A stretch of DNA of 64,000 nt from Alphaproteobacteria bacterium (GTDB taxonomy: Bacteria; Pseudomonadota; Alphaproteobacteria; UBA8366; Aestuariispiraceae), in NCBI GenBank assembly GCA_033344895.1, contig JAWPMN010000001.1, positions 3,480,001 to 3,544,000 of the forward strand, in the 5' to 3' direction. The position numbers and the translations under genes are program-made. This document shows, piece by piece, positions 57,561-64,000 of this stretch; position 1 is the first letter of the stretch; each line of letters starts with the position of its first letter. The notes beneath the pieces are model-generated. The model was not told the DNA's origin. It did no database searches and saw only the letters and a list, made by a program, of their open reading frames with translations.

Positions 57561-58091
57561 GTGAAACTTACCGGGACCTACCGCAAGCTGGTTAAGGATA
57601 CGACGATCAACGACACCACGTTGCTGTCGACGGATTACCTGAACCACTACAATGAGCTGGTCATGATGCTCGAAATGGTCTCCGACATGCCGGACATGTT
57701 GGAGGAAGTCGAGACGTGGCAGCCGAAGACGTATCAGCAGCATTTCAAGGACAGCGCCTTTCAACACAAGGACCTGGCCGTCTGGGCCTATGAACATGCA
57801 CCGGACGAATACCGTGAGCCGATGGATGACTGCATCGCGCGGATGGATTCGGACATCTCCACCGGTCTGCCGGAGTTGCGCGTGCTGGCGGACAGCGGCG
57901 ACGAGGAGCGCCTGAAGGGCGAAGCAGCCATCCTGACCACCCGGCTACGGGGATGGATCGACACGATGAGTGCGCTGATCAACGGTGCGCTCGACGCCGA
58001 CGGCTATCAGGCCCGACTCCAGGCCGAGGGGCCGTCGGAAGCGACGACAACGGTCATGGATCAATCCTCCATCGACGCCTTGTTCGATTAG
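57561..58091 (+). CDS. Hypothetical protein ending in an S-[IDALF]-type motif
   Basis: A 176-residue acidic helical protein beginning at a [23 protein letters not shown], and ending [11 protein letters not shown]. This last segment resembles the short peptide motif (S/D)Q-x2-ID-x-LF found in flagellar-motor and chemotaxis proteins (FliM N-terminus, CheZ-like proteins), where it docks on CheY or FliN-type partners. No enzymatic motif was recognised. The gene precedes icd by 178 bases. The motif link is inference and the protein has no confirmed function. Confidence 0.65.
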   Translation: MKLTGTYRKLVKDTTINDTTLLSTDYLNHYNELVMMLEMVSDMPDMLEEVETWQPKTYQQHFKDSAFQHKDLAVWAYEHAPDEYREPMDDCIARMDSDISTGLPELRVLADSGDEERLKGEAAILTTRLRGWIDTMSALINGALDADGYQARLQAEGPSEATTTVMDQSSIDALFD

Positions 58092-58269
58092 GTCTGGAGA
58101 TCGGGCCGAAACGGGCCGTGCCAAGTCGCCGCGTGTGGATTGCGGGTTGGGAAGGTGTCTTGTATTGTCCGCGCCGAACGAGCCTAGGGGCCGTCGCGGG
58201 CGCTTTTTTCCCACCTTGCGCGCCGTTGCCGGACCTCCACACCTGACGAAAAAGGGGAGCCCCGAACCC

Positions 58270-59493
58270 ATGTCGAAGATTAAGGTCGCCAATCCGGTCG
58301 TCGAACTCGACGGCGATGAGATGACCCGCATCATCTGGGATTTCATCAAGACCAAGCTGATCCTGCCCTATCTGGACATCGATCTGAAATACTACGATCT
58401 CGGGGTCGAGAAGCGCGACGAGACGGACGATCAGATCACGATCGACGCCGCCAACGCGATCAAGGAGCACCGGGTCGGCGTCAAATGCGCGACGATCACG
58501 CCGGATGAAGCCCGTGTCGAGGAGTTCGGCCTGAAGAAGATGTGGCGTTCGCCGAACGGTACGATCCGGAACATTCTGGACGGCACCGTCTTCCGCGAGC
58601 CGATCGTCTGCAAGAACGTGCCGCGCCTGGTGACGAACTGGTCCAAGCCGATCGTTGTCGCCCGCCATGCCTTCGGCGACCAATACCGCGCGACGGATTT
58701 CCTGATCCCGGGTGCCGGTCTGCTGTCGATCACCTTCACGCCGGAAGATCCGGACGGGGAAACCATTCGCCACCAGGTCTTCAAATTCGAAGGCGCTGGC
58801 ATCGCCATGGGCATGTACAACCTGGATGATTCGATCCGCGGTTTCGCCCGTGCCTGCATGAACTACGGTCTGCTGCGCAAATACCCGGTTTACCTGTCGA
58901 CCAAGAACACGATCCTGAAAGCCTATGATGGCCGCTTCAAGGATCTCTTCCAGGAAGTCTACGAGACCGAATTCGAAGAGACCTTCAAGAAGGCCGGCAT
59001 CTGGTATGAACACCGCTTGATCGACGACATGGTCGCATTCGCGATGAAATCGTCGGGCGACTTCGTCTGGGCCGCCAAGAACTACGACGGCGACGTCCAG
59101 TCCGATTCCGTGGCGCAGGGCTTCGGCTCTCTGGGCCTGATGACGTCGGTTCTGATGACGCCGGACGGCAACACGGTCGAGGCCGAGGCCGCCCATGGCA
59201 CGGTGACCCGTCACTACCGCCAGCATCAGCAGGGCAAGGAGACGTCGACCAACCCGATCGCGTCGATCTTCGCCTGGACCCGCGGCCTGAAGTATCGCGG
59301 CAAGTTCGACGACACGCCGGACGTCATCCGTTTTGCCGAGACCTTGGAATCGGTCTGCATCGAGACGGTCGAAAGCGGTCATATGACCAAGGATCTGGCG
59401 CTGCTGATCGGCGAGAACCAGAAATGGCTCACCACCAACCAGTTCCTCGACAAGATCGACGAGAACCTGAAGGACGCCATGGACCGCTGGTAA
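58270..59493 (+). CDS. icd: NADP-dependent isocitrate dehydrogenase
   Basis: A 407-residue enzyme beginning [20 protein letters not shown], typical of the eukaryotic-like (type II) NADP-IDH group that is common in alphaproteobacteria. It contains the NIHRKP-like and [20 protein letters not shown] metal/nucleotide region and ends LKDAMDRW. It oxidises isocitrate to 2-oxoglutarate, supplying NADPH. An upstream frame exists but has no similarity to the family, so the ATG at 58270 is taken. A GNAT acetyltransferase gene follows after 13 bases. Confidence 0.95.
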   Translation: MSKIKVANPVVELDGDEMTRIIWDFIKTKLILPYLDIDLKYYDLGVEKRDETDDQITIDAANAIKEHRVGVKCATITPDEARVEEFGLKKMWRSPNGTIRNILDGTVFREPIVCKNVPRLVTNWSKPIVVARHAFGDQYRATDFLIPGAGLLSITFTPEDPDGETIRHQVFKFEGAGIAMGMYNLDDSIRGFARACMNYGLLRKYPVYLSTKNTILKAYDGRFKDLFQEVYETEFEETFKKAGIWYEHRLIDDMVAFAMKSSGDFVWAAKNYDGDVQSDSVAQGFGSLGLMTSVLMTPDGNTVEAEAAHGTVTRHYRQHQQGKETSTNPIASIFAWTRGLKYRGKFDDTPDVIRFAETLESVCIETVESGHMTKDLALLIGENQKWLTTNQFLDKIDENLKDAMDRW

Positions 59494-59506
59494 GGCCGGC
59501 GGTTCC

Positions 59507-59983
59507 ATGTCCCTGAGGGACGAACTGACATTCAGGGACGCGCGGCCGGAGGATCTGGCCGCCGTCCTTTTTCATTTGGACGACGACAGTTCAAACGCGC
59601 GCCGCACCGCACCGCCGGACCCGTCCGATCCGGGACACATTGCGGCCCTGGCCGAGGTCACGGCCGACCCCAACAACCGGGTGGTCGTCGTCGAGCGGCA
59701 AGGGGTGGTGATCGGCACGTTTCAGCTTACGGTGATCCCGGGAGTCAGCCTGAAGGCAAGGCGTCGCCTGCAGGTGGAGGCCGTACGTGTTCGCGCGGAC
59801 AACCGCGGCCTGGGAATTGGACGGATCATGATGGAATGGGCGTCCGCATACGGTCGCGAGAGAGAATGCGTGCTGATTCAGTTGACCACCGACCGCAGCC
59901 GGGACGGACGGGCCCGGGCCTTCTATGAAAGCCTGGGGTTCAAGGCATCCCATGACGGCATGAAAATGCGCTTGGACCGGTAG
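59507..59983 (+). CDS. GNAT-family N-acetyltransferase
   Basis: A 158-residue acetyltransferase. The acetyl-CoA pyrophosphate loop is RADNRGLGIGRIMMEWA, in the Q/RxxGxG/A form, followed by the beta-bulge and DGRARAFYESLGFKAS typical of GNAT enzymes. The N-terminus LTFRDARPEDLAAVLFHL is a usual GNAT beginning. Substrate unknown. It starts 13 bases after icd and may be co-transcribed with it. Convergent with the DMT gene, two bases apart. Confidence 0.85.
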   Translation: MSLRDELTFRDARPEDLAAVLFHLDDDSSNARRTAPPDPSDPGHIAALAEVTADPNNRVVVVERQGVVIGTFQLTVIPGVSLKARRRLQVEAVRVRADNRGLGIGRIMMEWASAYGRERECVLIQLTTDRSRDGRARAFYESLGFKASHDGMKMRLDR

Positions 59984-59985
59984 TC

Positions 59986-60957
59986 TCAGCGATTCCGGGG
60001 CAGGGGGTGTTTCGCCGCGATATCGGTGCCGCGGACATTTTCGCGCCAGAACGCATATAGCCCGCTGCCGAGAATCAACAGAATGCCCAGTGTCGCCTGA
60101 AGGTCCGGCCAGTCGCCGAATACCACGATGCTCCAGAAAACCGCCAGCGGCAGCGCGATGTATTCGAATGGCGCGGCCGCGGTTGCCTCGGCAAGGCGAT
60201 ATCCCTGCGAGATCAGATAGGCGCCGCAGGCGCTCAGCGAACCCACGGCAAGCATGATCCAAAGATCGCTGCTTTCCGGCCATGTCCAGGCCCGCAGCAG
60301 GAATGTCAGACTGGGGTCTTCGATGCCCTCGGCAAAGCGCCCGTCGCCGATGCCCAGGCCGATCGTGCTGCAGACCACCAGGAAGGTTGCCTGAATGTAA
60401 AAGGCCATGGTCGACGCCTTTTCCGTCACGCCGAGCTTTCGCGCCATGATCTGCATGCTGGCATAGGCGAGGGCCGCGACGATGGGGGCGAGGGCGGCGT
60501 ACTGGAACGCCGCCGTACCGGGCCGGATGATGATCACCACGCCGATGAGTCCGACAATCACCGCCAGCCAGCGTCGCAGTCCGACTTTTTCGCCCAGAAA
60601 GGGGACGGAGAGCGCGGTGATGAACAGTGGTGCTACGAAGAAGATCGCCGTTGCCTCACCCAGGGACATGGTCGCGATGCCGGTGAAGAAGGCCATGTTC
60701 GCGATGAACACACATAGCCCGCGCAGCAGGTGCAGTGGCATGCGCTTGCTGAGCAGGTTGCGATAGCCGCCTTCCAACGGAACGAAGATCAGCAGAATGA
60801 CGCTCAATGCGACACAGGCACGGATGAAGACAATCTGGTGCAGCGGGTAGCCGTCACTCAGCGACTTGATCATCATGTCGGCGGTCGAGAAGGTCAGCCC
60901 GGCCGCGATGACGCAGAGAATGCCCAGAGTGGCGGGATTGCGCAGAGCTGCTGTCAT
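59986..60957 (-). CDS. EamA/DMT-superfamily transporter
   Basis: A 323-residue membrane protein with ten predicted helices in two EamA repeats. The first covers about 15-150 (GLTFSTADMMIKSLSDGYPL, then GEATAIFFVAPLFITALSVPF) and the second about 165-310 (AAAPFEYIALPLAVFWSIVV). EamA members export amino acids, sugars or other metabolites. No substrate clue in the sequence. It follows the second GST gene by 19 bases on the minus strand, so a two-gene unit is likely. Confidence 0.88.
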   Translation of the reverse strand: MTAALRNPATLGILCVIAAGLTFSTADMMIKSLSDGYPLHQIVFIRACVALSVILLIFVPLEGGYRNLLSKRMPLHLLRGLCVFIANMAFFTGIATMSLGEATAIFFVAPLFITALSVPFLGEKVGLRRWLAVIVGLIGVVIIIRPGTAAFQYAALAPIVAALAYASMQIMARKLGVTEKASTMAFYIQATFLVVCSTIGLGIGDGRFAEGIEDPSLTFLLRAWTWPESSDLWIMLAVGSLSACGAYLISQGYRLAEATAAAPFEYIALPLAVFWSIVVFGDWPDLQATLGILLILGSGLYAFWRENVRGTDIAAKHPLPRNR

Positions 60958-60976
60958 GTCGATCCCGCCTTCTCGG

Positions 60977-61639
60977 TCATCGGAAAAAGAAGCTGATGCC
61001 TTCGGCCTCGAAGGTGTCGATCACTTCCGGGAGCTCCTGGCAACGCCGCGCGTGGGCCAGCAGGTTGGGACGTACCGAGGGCGGATCCGGGATCTTGAAC
61101 TGTTCCGCCCATCCGGCGAGCATGAACAGGAAGATGTCGGCGCAGGTCGGTGAGTTGCCGACCAGCCAGTCCCCCGACTTCGCCAGTTCCCGGTCCACGA
61201 TTGCCAGATGGCCGCCGACCCGGTCCGCGGCGCGGCTTTTGACGGCGGTGATCTGCTCGGAGGTCTCGGCGTAGCGGCGGGCATAGGCCGAAACCATCAG
61301 GTCTGCCTGGATCGTGTTGGTCGAGAATGTCAGCCAGTCGATCGTCAGGGCGCGGGCCGTCGTTCCGATCTGGGGCAACAGGCCGGATGCCGGATAGGTC
61401 TCGGCGACATACTGGCAGATCGCAGCCGATTCCCGGATGACGAACCCGTCCGCGCTGGGGTCACCCACGGCCAGGGTCGGCACGCGTGCATGGGGGTTCA
61501 GCGCCAGATAGGCCGGGTCGGTCAGGCCGCCCCGGTTCCGTTCGACCAGGGAAAGCTGAAAGTCGGCACCAGCCTTGCGCAGACAGATATGCGGGGCGAG
61601 GGAGGCGTTGTCGGGATAATAGTAAAGTGTAAGGGACAT
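60977..61639 (-). CDS. Glutathione S-transferase family protein
   Basis: A 220-residue GST beginning MSLTLYYYPDNASLAPHICL. The thioredoxin-like domain has the cis-Pro in HARVPTLAVGD and the glutathione contact FVIRESAAICQYVAE. The helical domain ends in NSPTCADIFLFMLA. The sequence resembles the beta-class or GstA-like detoxification enzymes, but the N-terminal catalytic residue (Ser in NASLAPH) is not typed with certainty. Upstream of the DMT transporter gene on the same strand. Confidence 0.88.
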   Translation of the reverse strand: MSLTLYYYPDNASLAPHICLRKAGADFQLSLVERNRGGLTDPAYLALNPHARVPTLAVGDPSADGFVIRESAAICQYVAETYPASGLLPQIGTTARALTIDWLTFSTNTIQADLMVSAYARRYAETSEQITAVKSRAADRVGGHLAIVDRELAKSGDWLVGNSPTCADIFLFMLAGWAEQFKIPDPPSVRPNLLAHARRCQELPEVIDTFEAEGISFFFR

Positions 61640-61827
61640 GGTCCTGCTCGATTTAGGGGAAAAATCCCAGCCCCGACACTAGTCGTGACTGTCCGGAATT
61701 GCGATGCCTCACTTGATCCGATTTGCCACAACAGACAAGACCGTGGCGACCGTAAGGCGGTGAAGTTGACTTACCCCCGGGGTTTGGCTGTATTGGCGCG
61801 CATCGAATTCACATGGCGAGAGGCAGC

Positions 61828-62901
61828 ATGACAGACGGCGAAACGGTGATCCTGACCCGGCGCGGTCCGATCGGACATATTCTTCTGAACCGGCCGAAGG
61901 CGCTCAATGCGATTACCTTCGAGATGGTGATTGCCGTCGCCGATGCCCTGTCCGACTGGGAGAAGGACGACGCGGTTCGCGCGGTGATCATCGAAGGGGC
62001 GGGGGACCGCGCGTTCTGTGCCGGCGGCGATGTTATCGCGGTCAGCAAGGCCGGTCAGGAGCAAACGGATCTGTGCCGCGACTTCTTTCAGGCGGAATAT
62101 CGGCTGAACCGCACGATCCACCTGTTCGAAAAGCCCTACATCGCCTTTCTGGACGGCATCACGATGGGCGGCGGCGTGGGCCTTTCGGTCCATGGCAAGC
62201 ACCGGATCGTGACCGAAAAAACGCTGTTCGCCATGCCGGAAACCGCAATCGGCCTGTTCCCGGATGTGGGCGGCAGCCACTTCCTGTCCCGCTGCCCGGG
62301 TGAAACGGGGACTTATCTCGGCCTGACCGGAGCGCGGTTGGGGGCGGCGGACATGATGGCCGTCGGCCTGGCAGACAGCCACATGCCGTCGGACTCGCGG
62401 GACGCCTTCTTTGCCGCGCTTGAAGCAGCGGACTGGAGTGGACGCGACGCCGATTCCGTGGTCAGCGAAATCACCGGGCAATTCGCGACCCCGGCCGGCG
62501 AAACGACGATCGAGACGATCCGCGCCGATCTGGACCGGCTCTTCGCCGGGGACGATCTGGAAGAGATTGTGGCCCGGTTGAGCGCGGATACCGGGGAGTT
62601 TGCCGCGAAAGCGGCGGCGCTGCTCGACGGGAAGTCGCCGACAATGTTGAAAGTTTCGCTGAAGCAACTGCGGTTGGGCGCGATGCAGGATTTCGACGCC
62701 AATATGGTCATGGAGTACCGTATCGTTCGCCGCGCCCTGCAGCCTGGCGCTGATTTCCATGAGGGCGTTCGCGCGTTGCTGATCGACAAGGACAAGGCAC
62801 CGAAATGGAATCCGGCGCGTCTGGAGGATGTTTCGGACGCGATGGTGCATTCCCATTTCGAGGCGCCGCCGGAAGGGGATCTGGTTCTCGACCCGGAGTG
62901 A
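61828..62901 (+). CDS. 3-hydroxyisobutyryl-CoA hydrolase (enoyl-CoA hydratase superfamily)
   Basis: From the ATG at 61828 the protein has 357 residues. It shows the hydratase-fold oxyanion loops GDRAFCAGGDVIAVS and GITMGGGVGLSVHGKHRI, the catalytic-region MPETAIGLFPDVGGSHFLSR, and the long C-terminal part of HIBYL-CoA hydrolases (TMLKVSLKQLRLG, then RRALQPGADFHEGVRALLID). It hydrolyses 3-hydroxyisobutyryl-CoA in valine breakdown, and its product is the substrate of the next gene, mmsB, 59 bases downstream. Confidence 0.9.
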   Translation: MTDGETVILTRRGPIGHILLNRPKALNAITFEMVIAVADALSDWEKDDAVRAVIIEGAGDRAFCAGGDVIAVSKAGQEQTDLCRDFFQAEYRLNRTIHLFEKPYIAFLDGITMGGGVGLSVHGKHRIVTEKTLFAMPETAIGLFPDVGGSHFLSRCPGETGTYLGLTGARLGAADMMAVGLADSHMPSDSRDAFFAALEAADWSGRDADSVVSEITGQFATPAGETTIETIRADLDRLFAGDDLEEIVARLSADTGEFAAKAAALLDGKSPTMLKVSLKQLRLGAMQDFDANMVMEYRIVRRALQPGADFHEGVRALLIDKDKAPKWNPARLEDVSDAMVHSHFEAPPEGDLVLDPE

Positions 62902-62960
62902 GACCATCCAACAGGCACATTTTTTCCATAACAAAATGAACCGACAGGGAGACTAGAGAC

Positions 62961-63839
62961 ATGAAGATCGGGTTTATCGGCGTAGGCAATATGGGCGGTC
63001 CGATGGCACGAAATCTGGTGGCCGCCGGTCATACGGTTACTGTGTTCGATCTGGATCCCGCCCATGTGGAAAGCGTGACACAGGTCGGCGCGACCGGTGC
63101 GGACAGCGCCGCGGCAGCGGTTGCCGGCGCTGAAGCGGTCGTCACCATGCTGCCGGCAGGCCCACATGTTCGTGATGTCTACGAAAACTCTGTTCTGCCG
63201 AATGCGCCGGCAGGTGCCCTGTTGATCGATTGTTCGACGATAGACGTGGAGACCGCGCGCGCCGTCGCCGATCTGGCCGTGGAAAAGGGGTTCGCCATGG
63301 TCGATGCCCCGGTTTCCGGCGGTGTCGGCGGTGCGGAAGCCGGTACGCTGACATTCATGGTCGGCGGGCCGGACAAGGCGTTCGCAACCGCCAAGCCGGT
63401 GCTGGAGAAGATGGGCAAGTCCATCGTTCATTGTGGCGGCGCCGGGAACGGTCAGGCCGCAAAGATCTGCAATAACATGATGCTGGGCATCCAGATGATC
63501 TCGGTTGCGGAGGCATTCGTGCTGGCGGAGAAGCTGGGACTGGATCACCAGAAACTGTACGACGTGTCGTCCAAGGCTTCGGGGCAGTGCTGGTCGCTGA
63601 CGACCTATTGCCCGGTGCCCGGCCCCGTTCCGACGTCGCCGGCCAACCGTGACTATCAGCCGGGTTTTGCCTCGGCGATGATGGTCAAGGACCTGAAGTT
63701 GAGCCAGGGAGCCGCAGAAACCTTCCAGGCGAAAACCGCGCTCGGCCAGCGCGCTATGGAGATGTATCAGCAGTTTACCGATTCGGGTAACGGCGATGTC
63801 GACTTCTCCGGAATCATCAAAATGGTCCGGGATGGTTAA
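62961..63839 (+). CDS. mmsB: 3-hydroxyisobutyrate dehydrogenase
   Basis: A 292-residue dehydrogenase with the Rossmann start MKIGFIGVGNMGGPMARNLV, the family segment DAPVSGGVGGAEAGTLTFMV, the catalytic Lys in GNGQAAKICNNMML, and the substrate region RDYQPGFASAMMVKDLKLSQ. It oxidises 3-hydroxyisobutyrate to methylmalonate semialdehyde. It follows the CoA hydrolase in the same valine pathway, so the two are co-regulated. Sequence from 63840 to the end of the window holds no gene start and only two short inverted repeats. Confidence 0.94.
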   Translation: MKIGFIGVGNMGGPMARNLVAAGHTVTVFDLDPAHVESVTQVGATGADSAAAAVAGAEAVVTMLPAGPHVRDVYENSVLPNAPAGALLIDCSTIDVETARAVADLAVEKGFAMVDAPVSGGVGGAEAGTLTFMVGGPDKAFATAKPVLEKMGKSIVHCGGAGNGQAAKICNNMMLGIQMISVAEAFVLAEKLGLDHQKLYDVSSKASGQCWSLTTYCPVPGPVPTSPANRDYQPGFASAMMVKDLKLSQGAAETFQAKTALGQRAMEMYQQFTDSGNGDVDFSGIIKMVRDG

Positions 63840-63908
63840 CGCGGAAAATCGATGCTGGACAAAGCTTTAGCCGGTCGACTAAGTTTCCGACTAGGCGATA
63901 GGGAGGAT

Positions 63909-63955
63909 TCGGTGTAACACCGATGTCGCATTGGCGGTCGGAGAAAACCGGCCGC
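63909..63955. other. Two hairpins after mmsB
   Basis: TCGGTGT-a-ACACCGA at 63909-63923 is a perfect 7-bp palindrome. GCGGTCGG-agaaaa-CCGGCCGC at 63934-63955 makes an 8-bp stem with one G-U pair, followed by TTT. The second could end mmsB transcription, and the first could be a regulatory site for the next gene, whose likely ribosome site (GAAGGAG) is the last sequence in the window. Confidence 0.45.
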
Positions 63956-64000
63956 TTTCAGCACGGGTCAAACTAGTAAAGAGATGTGCCGGTGAAGGAG

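Noticed and set aside
63840-64000. Gene start at the right edge
   Set aside because: Only a purine-rich ribosome-like site at the last bases. The start codon of any following gene is outside the window.

Overview
This window is GC-rich chromosomal DNA from an alphaproteobacterium, most likely a marine or aquatic Rhodospirillales-type lineage. That placement rests on gene content only: DivK plus PleD with a degenerate second receiver, NADP-isocitrate dehydrogenase, a bactofilin/M23 pair, a DUF2336 protein, a CoxE-like VWA protein and split phosphonate loci. I saw no rRNA, tRNA, CRISPR array, prophage or insertion sequence, and no gene-free stretch longer than about 280 bases.

Layout. 1-5 kb: the end of a ROK sugar kinase, divK-pleD, a TetR repressor with a clear palindromic operator, and two membrane proteins. 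5-11 kb: an APH-fold protein that has lost key kinase residues, an exact 85-bp tandem duplication, then a phosphonate ABC importer (phnC, phnD and two phnE, minus strand). 11-20 kb: a GST, then a plus-strand cluster of ureohydrolase, TauE-type exporter, nitrilase-type amidase, large PLP amino-acid decarboxylase, ATP-grasp ligase with a histone-H1-like Lys/Ala tail, and a C45 Ntn-hydrolase. This looks like an arginine/agmatine-centred polyamine or polyamine-conjugate pathway. 20-24 kb: a REP-like repeat pair, an SDR, yicC-gmk and a Rieske oxygenase. 24-32 kb: phnF and the carbon-phosphorus lyase operon phnGHIJKLMN with a DUF1045 2H-phosphoesterase. No phnP is visible in this window.

32-45 kb is the most unusual region. 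Two pentaheme cytochromes and an outer-membrane beta-barrel face a minus-strand operon made of three proteins: (i) a flavin/NAD(P) oxidoreductase fused to two cyclic-nucleotide-binding domains and a four-cluster ferredoxin, (ii) a cytochrome-b-like membrane protein, and (iii) an FHA domain joined through one membrane helix to a decaheme cytochrome. A lipoprotein with TPR-like helices and a CHAT caspase-like protease domain is divergent from it. Together they could form a cytoplasm-to-outer-membrane electron conduit with built-in cyclic-nucleotide and FHA sensing. I know of no described system with this composition.

45-64 kb is more ordinary: an MttB-family methyltransferase with a divergent LysR regulator and palindromic site, the M23 peptidase-bactofilin pair, DUF2336 and VWA proteins, phospholipid synthesis (pssA, psd), a LysM protein, a LOG-family hydrolase, icd, a DMT exporter, a second GST, and two valine-catabolism genes (3-hydroxyisobutyryl-CoA hydrolase and mmsB). 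All starts were chosen by reading Shine-Dalgarno sequences and family N-termini by eye. All family calls are from recognised motifs, without database searches.
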